Part shown: piece by piece, positions 34,914-43,863 of the stretch
How positions within the stretch are numbered: position 1 is the stretch's first letter
Layout of the letters: each line of letters begins with the position of its first letter
Source of the DNA: JANQPX01 sp965204405
GTDB taxonomy: Bacteria > Pseudomonadota > Alphaproteobacteria > Geminicoccales > Geminicoccaceae
Direction of reading: 5' to 3'
DNA length: 64,000 nucleotides
Assembly (NCBI GenBank): GCA_965204405.1
Contig: CBDBEN010000005.1
Span: 2,170,001-2,234,000 of the forward strand
The notes under the pieces: model-generated
What the model was told of the DNA's origin: nothing
What the model saw: only the letters and a program-made list of their open reading frames with translations
Databases searched by the model: none
Made by a program: the position numbers and the translations under genes

Positions 34914-36246
34914 GCATTTTTTCGGAGAGACCAAGAGAAGGGCCAGCCGGGCGCTGGTCCTTCATCCAAGCCTCAAGACCGCCAAACCGACAACAAGCCG
35001 AACAGCTGAAGGCAAGCTCGCCGAAGCGATGGGATTGGCTGCTGCTTTGGATCTCGAAGTCGTTGATGGCATCGTGGTTCCCTTGCGGCAGGTCCGCCCG
35101 GCAACGCTGATCGGGTCCGGGCATGTCGATGATCTTGTGTTGCGAGTCAAAAGGGATGAGATCGATCTTCTGATCGTCGATACGACGCTCAGTCCCATTC
35201 AGCAGCGCAATCTCGAGCGCGCGCTCAAATGCAAGGTGATCGATCGAACCAGCCTAATTTTGGAGATTTTCGGCGCCCGTGCCAAAACCAAGGAAGGCCG
35301 GATTCAAGTGGAGCTGGCGGCGCTCGGCTACCAGCGCTCGAGGCTGGTGCGGTCCTGGACCCATCTGGAGCGGCAGCGCGGCGGCATGGGGTTCGTCGGC
35401 GGTCCGGGCGAAAGCCAGATCGAGCTGGACCGTCGCCGGATCGACGAGCGCATCACCCGCATCAAGGGGCAGCTGGAGGCGGTCAAGCGTACCCGCGGCT
35501 TGCACCGGGATGCGAGGCGGAAGGTGCCTTATCCCGTCGTCGCCCTGGTCGGTTATACCAATGCCGGCAAGTCGACCCTCTTCAATAGGGTGACCGGTGC
35601 GGCGGTGACGGCCAAGGACCAGCTGTTTGCCACCCTCGATCCGACGATGCGGCAGTTGACGCTGCCCTCGTCCAAACCGGCCATTCTTTCCGACACGGTG
35701 GGCTTTGTCGCCGACTTGCCGACGGGACTGGTGGCTGCTTTCCGTGCAACGCTGGAGGAGGTTCGAACCGCTGATCTCATCATCCATGTTCGCGACGTCT
35801 CCCATGAGGATACGGAGGCACAGCGTGAGGATGTGCTGGCGGTGCTCGGCGATCTCGATCTTGGGCATCACGTCGACGAGGGCCGTTTGATCGAGTTTTG
35901 GAACAAGAAGGATCTGTTATCCGCTGATGAGATCGAGATGCTGCACGCCTCGGCTGATCGGCGCGATGACCTTGTCCTGGGATCGGCGGTGACCGGAGAC
36001 GGGCTCGATGATCTCCTGTTGATGATCGACCAACGCCTTGCCGAGACCGCCGATGTCGTCGAGTTGGTCATCGAAACCACCGATGGTGCAGGGCTCGCCT
36101 GGCTCTATCGGCATGGCCGCGTCATCGACCGTAAGGAGCAGGATGGCAGGACCCATATCAAGGCCGCTTTCGACCCCGCCGAGCGCGCACTTTTAGAGCG
36201 CCGGTTTTCTCCCGAGGCGATGATCGGGCCATTAGAAAAAATTTGA
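34870..36246 (+). CDS. hflX: Ribosome-associated GTPase HflX
   Basis: OBG-HflX superfamily GTPase that splits stalled ribosomes under stress. An N-terminal subdomain ends in the glycine-rich linker RGGMGFVGGPGESQIELDRR; G domain with G1 GYTNAGKSTLFNRV, G3 DTVGFVADLP, G4 NKKDL and G5 GSAVTGDG; a short C-terminal domain follows. 458 residues. The start is a GTG inside hfq, giving a 44-base overlap in another frame; coupling is likely. The next in-frame ATG lies too far into the conserved part to be the true start. Confidence 0.94.
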   Translation: MLKRLLKKEPRATPKHFFGETKRRASRALVLHPSLKTAKPTTSRTAEGKLAEAMGLAAALDLEVVDGIVVPLRQVRPATLIGSGHVDDLVLRVKRDEIDLLIVDTTLSPIQQRNLERALKCKVIDRTSLILEIFGARAKTKEGRIQVELAALGYQRSRLVRSWTHLERQRGGMGFVGGPGESQIELDRRRIDERITRIKGQLEAVKRTRGLHRDARRKVPYPVVALVGYTNAGKSTLFNRVTGAAVTAKDQLFATLDPTMRQLTLPSSKPAILSDTVGFVADLPTGLVAAFRATLEEVRTADLIIHVRDVSHEDTEAQREDVLAVLGDLDLGHHVDEGRLIEFWNKKDLLSADEIEMLHASADRRDDLVLGSAVTGDGLDDLLLMIDQRLAETADVVELVIETTDGAGLAWLYRHGRVIDRKEQDGRTHIKAAFDPAERALLERRFSPEAMIGPLEKI

Positions 36247-36257
36247 CTCCAAAGCCG

Positions 36258-36286
36258 TTGACAGGCGTCTGGCGCCCCCCTACATA
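36258..36286 (+). promoter_or_regulatory. groESL promoter
   Basis: TTGACA (36258-36263), 17 bases, TACATA (36281-36286). The CIRCE operator begins six bases after the -10 box, so a bound repressor would cover the transcription start. It starts just after the hflX stop. Confidence 0.8.
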
Positions 36287-36291
36287 GCCGC

Positions 36292-36318
36292 TTAGCACTC
36301 GTTCAAGGAAAGTGCTAA
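36292..36318. promoter_or_regulatory. CIRCE operator (HrcA binding site)
   Basis: TTAGCACTC, nine bases, then AAGTGCTAA. This is the CIRCE inverted repeat with a single change (consensus right arm GAGTGCTAA). HrcA repressor binds CIRCE in front of groESL in many bacteria; release on heat shock would raise GroESL. hrcA itself is not in the window. Confidence 0.93.
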
Positions 36319-36401
36319 CACTCCTTTCATCAAAGAGAATTCCGATCGGGATCGGCTGTTCGAGATCGCGTTTGGAAGACTAGGGACGCACGGAGAAACC
36401 T

Positions 36402-36713
36402 ATGCAGATTAAGCCTTTGCATGATCGGGTCGTGGTCCGCCGGATCGACGAGGACGAAAAGTCACCCGGTGGCATCATCATCCCCGACACTGCCAAAGAA
36501 AAGCCCATGCAGGGCCAGGTGGTCGCAGTTGGCCCCGGTGCTCGCGACGACGACGGCGACCGGATCGAGCCGGATGTGAAGCCCGGCGACACGGTGCTGT
36601 TCGGCAAGTGGTCCGGAACCGAGGTCAAGATCGACGGCGAAGAGCTCTTGATCATGAAGGAAAGCGACATCATGGGGATCATCGAAGGAGCGGCTGCCGC
36701 CAAGGCTGCTTAG
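36402..36713 (+). CDS. groES: Co-chaperonin GroES
   Basis: Seven-membered lid of the GroEL folding chamber, 103 residues. Family pattern: KPLHDRVVVRRIDEDEKSPG, the mobile loop GGIIIPDTAKEKPMQG, VVAVGPGARDDDG and DTVLFGKWSGTEVKIDGEEL. GGAG lies seven bases before the ATG. It is followed by groEL after 36 bases; both under the CIRCE promoter. Confidence 0.98.
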   Translation: MQIKPLHDRVVVRRIDEDEKSPGGIIIPDTAKEKPMQGQVVAVGPGARDDDGDRIEPDVKPGDTVLFGKWSGTEVKIDGEELLIMKESDIMGIIEGAAAAKAA

Positions 36714-36749
36714 CTCATCGACCCCTAACTACCAGGAGGCACTGCTTCT

Positions 36750-38408
36750 ATGGCTGCCAAAGAAATTAAGTTTGATACCGATGCCCGTGGCAAAATGCTC
36801 AAGGGCGTCGATACCTTGGCCAATGCGGTCAAGGTAACCCTCGGCCCCAAGGGTCGTAACGTTGTTATCGAAAAGTCGTTCGGTGCGCCCCGGATTTCCA
36901 AGGACGGTGTGACCGTCGCAAAGGAAATCGAGCTTTCCGACAAGTTCGAGAACATGGGTGCCCAGATGGTGCGCGAGGTTGCTTCCCGCACCTCCGACGA
37001 GGCCGGTGACGGCACCACCACGGCAACCGTTCTTGCCCAGGCGATCGTTCGCGAAGGTGCGAAGGCCGTGACCGCCGGCATGAACCCGATGGACCTGAAG
37101 CGCGGCGTCGATCTTGCGGTCGAGGCTGTGGTGGAAGCCGTTAAGTCGGGATCCCGTCCTGTCGCTTCCGAGGGTGAAGTTGCCCAGGTCGGCACGATCT
37201 CGGCCAATGGCGACCAGGAAATCGGTGACATGATCGCCCAGGCCATGCAGAAGGTCGGCAAGGAAGGCGTGATCACCGTCGAGGAGGCCAAGGGCCTTGC
37301 CACCGAGCTCGACGTTGTCGAGGGCATGCAGTTCGATCGCGGCTATCTCTCGCCTTACTTCGTCACCAACAGCGAGAAGATGAACGTCGATCTCGACGAT
37401 CCCTACATTCTTCTCCACGAGAAGAAGCTCTCCGGTCTTCAGCCGCTTCTTCCCGTTCTCGAGCAGATCGTTCAGGCCGGCAAGCCGCTCCTGATCATCG
37501 CTGAGGACGTCGAAGGCGAAGCGCTTGCGACCCTCGTGGTCAACAAGCTGCGTGGCGGCCTCAAGGTTGCTGCCGTCAAGGCTCCTGGCTTCGGTGATCG
37601 CCGGAAGGCGATGCTCGAGGACATCGCGATCCTCACCGGCGGTCAGGTGATCTCCGAAGATCTCGGCATCAAGCTCGAGCATGTCACCATCGACATGCTG
37701 GGTACCGCCAAGAAGCTTCTGATCACCAAGGAAGAGACCACGGTTGTCGACGGTGCCGGTGACAAGACCGCCATCGAAGGCCGCTGCGGTCAGATCCGCT
37801 CCCAGATCGAGGAGACCACCTCCGATTATGATCGCGAGAAGCTGCAGGAGCGTCTGGCCAAGCTTGCCGGCGGTGTTGCCGTTCTCAAGGTCGGTGGTGC
37901 CACTGAGGTCGAGGTGAAGGAAAAGAAGGATCGTGTCGACGACGCCCTTCATGCAACCCGCGCTGCGGTCGAGGAAGGTGTGGTCGCCGGTGGCGGTGTC
38001 ACGCTGCTTCGCGCTCGCCAGGTTCTCGATGGCCTGAAGTTCGCCAATGACGACCAGCGGGTCGGCATCGACATCGTTCGTCGCGCCTTGTCCGCACCGG
38101 TTCGTCAGATCGTCGCCAACGCTGGTGACGACGGTTCGATCGTTGCTGGTAAGATCGACGAGAACAGCGATGCCAACTTCGGCTACAACGCTCAGACCGG
38201 CGAGTATGGTGACATGATGCAGGCTGGCATCATCGATCCGACCAAGGTCGTGCGCACGGCGCTTCAGGATGCGGCATCGATCGCCGGTCTCCTGATCACC
38301 ACCGAAGCCATGATCGCCGAGAAGCCCAAGAAGGAGGCCGCTGGCGGCGCTCCCGACATGGGTGACATGGGTGGTATGGGCGGCATGGGTGGTATGGGCG
38401 GCTTCTAA
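36750..38408 (+). CDS. groEL: Chaperonin GroEL
   Basis: 60-kDa chaperonin, 552 residues, forming double seven-rings that refold proteins with ATP. Motifs: VTLGPKGRNVVIEKSFGAP, the ATP loop DEAGDGTTTATVLAQAI, AVKAPGFGDRRKAMLEDIAI and GVVAGGGVTLLRA, ending in the flexible GGM repeats (GGMGGMGGMGGMGGF). AGGAGG lies ten bases before the ATG. A strong terminator follows. Confidence 0.99.
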   Translation: MAAKEIKFDTDARGKMLKGVDTLANAVKVTLGPKGRNVVIEKSFGAPRISKDGVTVAKEIELSDKFENMGAQMVREVASRTSDEAGDGTTTATVLAQAIVREGAKAVTAGMNPMDLKRGVDLAVEAVVEAVKSGSRPVASEGEVAQVGTISANGDQEIGDMIAQAMQKVGKEGVITVEEAKGLATELDVVEGMQFDRGYLSPYFVTNSEKMNVDLDDPYILLHEKKLSGLQPLLPVLEQIVQAGKPLLIIAEDVEGEALATLVVNKLRGGLKVAAVKAPGFGDRRKAMLEDIAILTGGQVISEDLGIKLEHVTIDMLGTAKKLLITKEETTVVDGAGDKTAIEGRCGQIRSQIEETTSDYDREKLQERLAKLAGGVAVLKVGGATEVEVKEKKDRVDDALHATRAAVEEGVVAGGGVTLLRARQVLDGLKFANDDQRVGIDIVRRALSAPVRQIVANAGDDGSIVAGKIDENSDANFGYNAQTGEYGDMMQAGIIDPTKVVRTALQDAASIAGLLITTEAMIAEKPKKEAAGGAPDMGDMGGMGGMGGMGGF

Positions 38409-38436
38409 GCCCGACCTCCAACGTCCGACAAGATCG

Positions 38437-38470
38437 GGGCCGTCCCTTCGGGGGCGGCCCTTTTCTTTTC
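38437..38470 (+). terminator. groESL rho-independent terminator
   Basis: Stem GGGCCGTCCC and GGGGCGGCCC (10 pairs, one G-U) around a TTCG tetraloop, followed by TTTTCTTTTC. It ends the groESL transcript; the stop codon of the convergent DUF3820 gene lies in its T-tract. Confidence 0.93.
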
Positions 38471-38750
38471 AGGTTGTCGCCCCCGTTCCGCCCCGCTCGA
38501 TTGCTCTCGCCATATCCCGGATGACGCCATCGGCACCGTTTGCTTTGAGCTCCAGCGCCAATTTCATGAGGAATCCGAGCCTCCCGTCGGGAAAGCCTTT
38601 GTCGACGAACCAGAAAAGATATTCTTCCGGAAGGTCGATCAAAACCCTGCCGTGATACCGGCCGAACGGCATCACCCATGTTGCAAGCTTCAGAAGATCG
38701 TCCTGGTCAAATCCAAGGTCCGGCCCGCTGTCCTCTGAAGCCTCATCCAT
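38469..38750 (-). CDS. DUF3820 family protein
   Basis: 93-residue protein with the DUF3820 pattern MPFGRYHGRVLIDLPEEYLF followed by WFVDKGFPDGRLG. The family is also labelled quorum-sensing-regulated virulence factor, but no molecular role is secure. The N-terminus is acidic. It converges on groEL and stands alone upstream of hemH on the same strand, 92 bases from the hemH stop. Confidence 0.8.
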   Translation of the reverse strand: MDEASEDSGPDLGFDQDDLLKLATWVMPFGRYHGRVLIDLPEEYLFWFVDKGFPDGRLGFLMKLALELKANGADGVIRDMARAIERGGTGATT

Positions 38751-38841
38751 CAGGCATCACCTTCCAAGCCAAACACCTAGCGCAATTCCGGGACAGGTCG
38801 ACCCAGCGCTCTCCCCCGCCGTCGGCCATGCCGACCCGAGA

Positions 38842-39906
38842 TTATTCGGCGGCAAGGGTGGCTGATTGGCTGCTGGGGCTGATCCAGCCGCCGAGTTCGC
38901 GCTCGATTATATCGGCGAGCAGGGCAATGTGGCTGTCCTCGGCATTGAGGCAGGGAATGTAGCTGAAGCGCTCACCGCCGGCTTCTTCGAAGGCTTCGCG
39001 GATCTCTTCCTGGATCTCCTCCAGCGTCTCGACGCAGTCGGCGGCAAAGCCGGGCGCGATAATCGCGAGGTTCTTCTTGCCCTGTCGTGCGAGATCGGCG
39101 ACATGCTCGACGGTGTAGGGGCGAAGCCATTCCTCCTTGCCGAAGAGGGACTGAAACGCGATCTGCAGCTTTTCCTCGTCCCAGCCTAGCCGTTCGCGCA
39201 ACAGCCTTGCAGTCTTCTGGCATTGGCAGTGATAAGGGTCGCCGGCCAGAAGGTAGCGCTTGGGCACGCCGTGAAACGAGGTCACCAGGGCATCCGGTGT
39301 CCACTCCAGCTTCGCCAGATGCTTCTCGATGGATTGTGCCAGTGCCTCGATGTAGCCGGGCTCGTCGTGATAAGCGGGGACGGTGCGCACGGCGGGTTGC
39401 CAGCGGGTTTTCAGCAGCGCCCGGAAAGCCTGATCGCAGGCGGTGCCGGTGGTGGCTGCCGCATATTGCGGGTACAGCGGAAACAAAAGGATGCGCTGGC
39501 AGCCCTGATCCTGAAGGTCCTTGATCTTGGAGGCGGTCGAGGGGTTGCCGTAGCGCATGCCCCAGTCGATCACCACGTCGTCGCCGAAGCGACTCCTGAA
39601 ATGCCGGGCGAGCTTCTCCGACTGGTCGCGGGTGATGGTGCGAAGCGGGCTTTCGTTCAGCTCGTTGTTCCAGATCGACTTGTAGGCCTCGCCGGAGGAA
39701 AAGGGGCGTTTGGTCAGGATGACGACGTTCAAAAGGATCGTCCAGAAGATCGGGTTGACCTCGATCACCCGGCGGTCGCTCAGGAACTCCTTCAAATAGC
39801 GGCGCATGTCCCAATAGCCGGTGCTGTCGGGCGTGCCCAGGTTGAGGAGGAGAACCCCGACTTTGGGTTGCAGCACGGGCGGATGATCGGTCGGCAGCAC
39901 GGCCAT
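38842..39906 (-). CDS. hemH: Ferrochelatase
   Basis: Inserts Fe(II) into protoporphyrin IX, the last step of haem synthesis; peripheral at the inner membrane. 354 residues. Motifs: VGVLLLNLGTPDS, LSDRRVIEVNP, GMRYGNPSTASKIKDLQDQG, LFPLYPQYAAATTGTA, the catalytic His in TSFHGVPKRYL, CQCQKTARLL and the conserved Glu in FAADCVETLEEI. ATG 39906 is in a normal position. Upstream is a separate M20 peptidase gene. Confidence 0.97.
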   Translation of the reverse strand: MAVLPTDHPPVLQPKVGVLLLNLGTPDSTGYWDMRRYLKEFLSDRRVIEVNPIFWTILLNVVILTKRPFSSGEAYKSIWNNELNESPLRTITRDQSEKLARHFRSRFGDDVVIDWGMRYGNPSTASKIKDLQDQGCQRILLFPLYPQYAAATTGTACDQAFRALLKTRWQPAVRTVPAYHDEPGYIEALAQSIEKHLAKLEWTPDALVTSFHGVPKRYLLAGDPYHCQCQKTARLLRERLGWDEEKLQIAFQSLFGKEEWLRPYTVEHVADLARQGKKNLAIIAPGFAADCVETLEEIQEEIREAFEEAGGERFSYIPCLNAEDSHIALLADIIERELGGWISPSSQSATLAAE

Positions 39907-40048
39907 TGTTAAGTCTCCACTATCGGCAAGTCACGCCCGGCGTTGTTCAAAGAATGTCTCGGCATGTTACGGTCATGATCCCGAGATGGATCAACACATA
40001 GGCGCTCGACGAGCCGCTTCAATGTTTGCGGAAGGCTCACGGCAGGGC

Positions 40049-41164
40049 TCATCCGGCCTCACCCAGACGGATGATGGTCGCCGCCGTCGCTTTGGCCCGA
40101 GGCACGAAGGTCTCGAGGTGGACGGCTTCGTCGGGCTGGTGGCCTTTTTCGCCCACGGGGCCGACAGCGCAGATGGTCGGAATGCCGAGGGCCGAGGTGA
40201 AGCCGGAATCCGCGGCCCCGCCGCTATACTCTCCCTCGACCCGCCGGCCGAGGTCTGACGACGCTTCCTGGTAGAGCAGAAAGAGATCTTCATTCTCAGG
40301 TGTCTGTTCAAGCGGCGGGAACTGTGTCCGGCTGGTGATTGCCGAGGTCGTGCCCTCGATCTCGATCCGCTCGATGATCTCGTTAGCCAGAGCTTCGATC
40401 TCGACGAGTTGCGCTTTCGATTTGTAGCGGATGTCGATGCTCGCTTTAGCGTTGGGCGCGACCGTATTGGCGGACTGGCCGCCTTCGATCAGCCCGATAT
40501 TGACGGTACGCCCCTCCTCATAGTCGGTGAGAGCGTGGAGGGCCTGCACTTTCCTGCAGATTGCCTCGATGGCACTTTTGCCCTTGTCGTGGGCGGAGCC
40601 CGAATGCGCGGCGACGCCGGTCACCTCGAGCATCATGAAGAGGGCGCCTTTGCGGCCGGTGACGATATTGCCGCTCGGCCTGCCGGGTTCGCTGTTGAAG
40701 ACGGCGCGCGCGTTTTCCGCCTGTGCCTCGATGACCGCACTCGAGCTTGGCGAGCCGATCTCCTCATCCGAGGTATAGAGCACCTTGATTGGATGACGAT
40801 TGCCGCCAAAGCGGTGGAAAGCCTCGGCGACGAAACTGTTCATCACCAGACCGCATTTCATATCGGCGACGCCGGGACCATAGGCGCGATCACCCTCGAC
40901 GCGAAACGGGCGCCTGGTGGCTTCGCCTTTTGGAAAGACCGTGTCGCGATGGCCCATCAGGAGAATATGCCGGTTGGCCGGGTCGTCTTGGCGCGCTTCG
41001 ACGGTCGAGGTCAGGCAAAAGCCGGCATTCGGCCGCTCGATGATCTCGGTCGCCATGCCCCTGACCTGAAGGTGCTCCCTGATGATCTCGCCGACCTTGT
41101 TCACACCCGCATGATCGTAGGAGCCGGAATCGATATTGACGATCTCCTTGAGCAACGCGACCAT
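40049..41164 (-). CDS. M20-family metallopeptidase (glutamate carboxypeptidase-like); 5' end uncertain
   Basis: Zinc peptidase of the M20/ArgE-DapE-CPG2 type. Metal and catalytic motifs: LLMGHRDTVFP (His, Asp), GPGVADMKCGLV (Asp), TSDEEIGSPSS (catalytic Glu-Glu) and EYSGGAADSGFT with the C-terminal ligand. The dimerisation domain carries GVAAHSGSAHDKGKSAIEAI. The only in-frame ATG is 41164, with no ribosome-binding site. The frame stays open 20-odd codons upstream and reads DALFAWLDDQRPAMVALL, the usual family N-terminus. A well-placed GGAGG/ATG start (41225) exists there but one base out of frame, so a frameshift or sequencing error is likely. Confidence 0.85.
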   Translation of the reverse strand: MVALLKEIVNIDSGSYDHAGVNKVGEIIREHLQVRGMATEIIERPNAGFCLTSTVEARQDDPANRHILLMGHRDTVFPKGEATRRPFRVEGDRAYGPGVADMKCGLVMNSFVAEAFHRFGGNRHPIKVLYTSDEEIGSPSSSAVIEAQAENARAVFNSEPGRPSGNIVTGRKGALFMMLEVTGVAAHSGSAHDKGKSAIEAICRKVQALHALTDYEEGRTVNIGLIEGGQSANTVAPNAKASIDIRYKSKAQLVEIEALANEIIERIEIEGTTSAITSRTQFPPLEQTPENEDLFLLYQEASSDLGRRVEGEYSGGAADSGFTSALGIPTICAVGPVGEKGHQPDEAVHLETFVPRAKATAATIIRLGEAG

Positions 41165-41290
41165 CGCCGGCCGCTGATCGTCGAGCCAGGCGAAGAGTGC
41201 GTCGTGATCTGGCTCCTGGCGCCATCGAAAGGGCCTCCGTCATCGAATGAAAAGTTTGCTGGCCCTAGCTTATGCCAAGCCGCTGAAAAC

Positions 41291-41376
41291 CTGTTCCATC
41301 CCGCTCCCCCTCAGGGCCACCCATAGGATCCTGACCATATCGGGTGGCCCTGGGAGGGGGGAGCGGGATGGAACAG
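41291..41376. repeat. Long palindrome, copy 4
   Basis: Left arm 41291-41322 beginning CTGTTCCATCCCGCTCCCCC, right arm 41342-41376 ending GGGGGGAGCGGGATGG-AACAG. The arms are complementary except for three extra bases in the right arm. It lies between divergent genes (M20 peptidase and MFS), so it is in both 5' regions. The rest of the roughly 300-base gap holds no gene. Confidence 0.9.
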
Positions 41377-41525
41377 AACAGATCGATATCCACGAAGATT
41401 GGTCTTACTCCAGACCCGGCCCTTTGTGAACGGCGCAGGCGCCGCCCTGATTTGACGGTTGGACCATTCTCCCCCCTGGAACTGACGGGTCGATGCCGAT
41501 AACGTCGTTTCGAAGGAGAACGGGA

Positions 41526-42803
41526 TTGGCAGCAAATCTACGCGATCAGGTGGCGCTCGGCGTCAACAGACGGTTTTTCTATGGCTGGGTGATGGTGCTC
41601 GTGGCGATGGCCGGCTATTTCGCCAGCGGTCCCGGCCAGTCGCATATGTTCAGCGTCTTCATCCTGCCGCTCTCGACGGATCTGGGGCTGGACCAGACGG
41701 AAATCTCCTTCGCTTATGCGGTGGCTACGCTTGCGGCCGCGTTCGGCCTTCCTTACATCGGGCGCCTGATCGATCGCTACGGCATGCGCCGGGTGGTGCT
41801 GATCGCGGCAACGCTTTTGGGTTTTGCGGCGATCGGTTTTGGTCAGGTGCAGGGCCTGATCATGCTCGGCCTGCTGTTCGGTGCCCTCCGATTTCTGGGG
41901 CAGGGCACGTTGATGCTCAGCTCAGCCAATCTGGTGGCCCAGTGGTTCAGTGCGAAGCGCGGCTTTGCCGCGAGTTTGATGGCGCTCGGCTTTTCCGCAA
42001 GCGTCGCCCTTCATCCGCCGCTTGCCCAATGGCTGATCGACCAGGTTGGCTGGCGCGATGCCTGGCTATGGCTGGGTATCATGACCTGGGTTCTTTACCT
42101 GCCGCTGGTTTACTTCCTGGTGCAGAACAAACCGGAAGACATCGGCGTTCTGCCCGATGGTGCCGAGGCTGACGGTGAACGAGGCACGTCGCGGCTGAGC
42201 GACGCCGATATCGGCCTCACCAGCAGCGAAGCGTTACGCACGCCGGCCTTTTGGATCACGGCGATTTCGCTTTCCAGCTTTTCGATGCTGGTGACGGCTC
42301 TCTTTTTCTATCAGGTCTCGATCTTTCAGACCCAAGGGCTGAGCGAGCAGATCGCCGCCCGCGTCTTTCCGATTTCAGCGATCACCATGGTATGCTGCAT
42401 GCCGATTTTCGGCCGCATGCTCGATCGGTTCCCGACCAAGCCCCTCTTCGCCTCGGCCATGCTGCTGATGACGTTCTCGATGGTCTCGATGGCGTTTGTC
42501 CAGAACCTTCCGACGGCGCTGATCTACGCCGTGATCTTCGGCCTGAACAACGCGGCTGTTCATGCCCTTATCGGTTATGTCTGGCCGCGCTTTTTCGGCC
42601 GAAAGCATCTGGGGTCCATTCAGGGCACGGCGGCAACGATCATGGTGGTCGGTGCCTCGATCGGCCCGCTGCCCTTCGGCGTGGCCTATGATGCGACCGG
42701 GAGCTATCAGGTAGCACTGTTCACGCTGGCATTTCTTCCGGTGCTCTGCGCGATCGCCGTTCTGCTGATGCGCCCACCTGAGCTTACAGAAGCCAAGGGT
42801 TGA
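41526..42803 (+). CDS. MFS transporter
   Basis: Twelve-helix major facilitator carrier of about 425 residues. Signature loops: GRLIDRYGMRRVVL between helices 2 and 3, NLVAQWFSAKRGFAASLMAL, and FGRMLDRFPTKPLFASAML in the second half. It resembles the oxalate/formate-antiporter-like group. TTG 41526 is preferred: AAGGAG stands seven bases before it, whereas the upstream ATG at 41493 has no ribosome-binding site. The substrate is unknown. A terminator follows before the EamA gene. Confidence 0.87.
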   Translation: MAANLRDQVALGVNRRFFYGWVMVLVAMAGYFASGPGQSHMFSVFILPLSTDLGLDQTEISFAYAVATLAAAFGLPYIGRLIDRYGMRRVVLIAATLLGFAAIGFGQVQGLIMLGLLFGALRFLGQGTLMLSSANLVAQWFSAKRGFAASLMALGFSASVALHPPLAQWLIDQVGWRDAWLWLGIMTWVLYLPLVYFLVQNKPEDIGVLPDGAEADGERGTSRLSDADIGLTSSEALRTPAFWITAISLSSFSMLVTALFFYQVSIFQTQGLSEQIAARVFPISAITMVCCMPIFGRMLDRFPTKPLFASAMLLMTFSMVSMAFVQNLPTALIYAVIFGLNNAAVHALIGYVWPRFFGRKHLGSIQGTAATIMVVGASIGPLPFGVAYDATGSYQVALFTLAFLPVLCAIAVLLMRPPELTEAKG

Positions 42804-42874
42804 AGACGAAAACCTGAACTGCGGCCTGGCAGCCCCTTGTCAGCATCCGGATTGTGTAGGAGCGTGGACAGCCG

Positions 42875-42904
42875 AACCGCCGCTTCGTGCGCGCGGTTTT
42901 TTTT
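42875..42904 (+). terminator. Rho-independent terminator after the MFS gene
   Basis: AACCGC (42875-42880) pairs with GCGGTT (42893-42898), and the hairpin is followed by an uninterrupted run of eight T. It lies 70 bases past the MFS stop and directly before the ribosome-binding site of the next gene, so read-through may be regulated. Confidence 0.8.
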
Positions 42905-42914
42905 CGAAGAGGAC

Positions 42915-43859
42915 ATGACGACGATGCGTGCTTGGGTGGCCTATCTTGCTTGTCTGATCGGTGTCTTCGGGCACGCATCGAGTGAATTCGTGGCGAAGCT
43001 CGCCGCAACGCCTGGCCCGGAATTCAGCGTCTGGCGTTTCCTGATTGGTGGTGGCTGCCTCATTCTGATTACCCTGTTTTGGCCGGGCGCCCGCGATCTG
43101 ATCACGCCGCTGCGCAAGGACGGGCTTCGTATCCTTCTCCTGTCCTGCCTCGGCATGGCTCTGGGGCAACTCATCTTTCACTGGGCGCTGGATTTCGCAA
43201 GCGTGGTCCAGGTCGCCACGATCGTGACCGGCATCCCGATCGCGGTGGTGGTGGTCGACCGCCTTGTCAACGGCACGCCCATGACCGCACCCAAGATCGT
43301 GAGCGGCATCGGCGCCTTCATCGGCGTGGTGTTGCTCCTCACCAACGGCGCAGCGGCTGACGTTCAATTCGGCGGCCAGAACCTGACCGGTACACTGATG
43401 GCCCTGATCTGCGCCGTGATCGGCGGGGTCTACATCGTTTTGGCCAAGCCCCTGGTCCAAGCCTACGGGCCGGTGCGCATGACCGCCTATACCTTCGCAC
43501 TCGGCTTCTTCTTCCTCTACGCCGTGGTCGGCCTTGCCTGGGGCGTTTGGGTCAACCCGCTTTCCCTCTTCGACAAGGAGCCTGCCCAGATCGCCGGCAT
43601 TTTGACCATCGGGATCTGGAACACGGCGATGGCGATGACGCTATGGCTGGCCGGACTCTCCTTCGCACCCGACCCGCAGCGCGCCAATTACCTCTTCTTC
43701 CTGAAGCCGGTGATCGCAGCCGTCCTGGCGGTCTTCATCTTGGGAGACGCCCTAACCTGGATGCAAGGGCTTGCGATCTTCACGATCTGCTTTTGTGTCG
43801 GGCTCGAATACGTCTGGACGCAATCTCAGAAGACTGCCGCTCAGGCCGCACAAACATAG
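42915..43859 (+). CDS. EamA-family (DMT) transporter
   Basis: Ten-helix drug/metabolite exporter, 314 residues, built from two EamA repeats (about 10-140 and 155-300). Visible: GHASSEFVAKLAATPGPEFS, FLIGGGCLILITLF, LGMALGQLIFHWALDFASV, and in the second half GVYIVLAKPLVQAYGP and FFLKPVIAAVLAVFILGDAL. ATG 42915 has AAGAGG five bases before it. Substrate not known; amino acids or metabolites are typical for the family. Confidence 0.88.
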   Translation: MTTMRAWVAYLACLIGVFGHASSEFVAKLAATPGPEFSVWRFLIGGGCLILITLFWPGARDLITPLRKDGLRILLLSCLGMALGQLIFHWALDFASVVQVATIVTGIPIAVVVVDRLVNGTPMTAPKIVSGIGAFIGVVLLLTNGAAADVQFGGQNLTGTLMALICAVIGGVYIVLAKPLVQAYGPVRMTAYTFALGFFFLYAVVGLAWGVWVNPLSLFDKEPAQIAGILTIGIWNTAMAMTLWLAGLSFAPDPQRANYLFFLKPVIAAVLAVFILGDALTWMQGLAIFTICFCVGLEYVWTQSQKTAAQAAQT

Positions 43860-43863
43860 GGCT

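Noticed and set aside
38805..38820. Possible sixth copy of the long palindrome (GCTCTCCCCCGCC)
   Set aside because: Only a left-arm-like stretch exists; no matching G-rich right arm follows within 100 bases.
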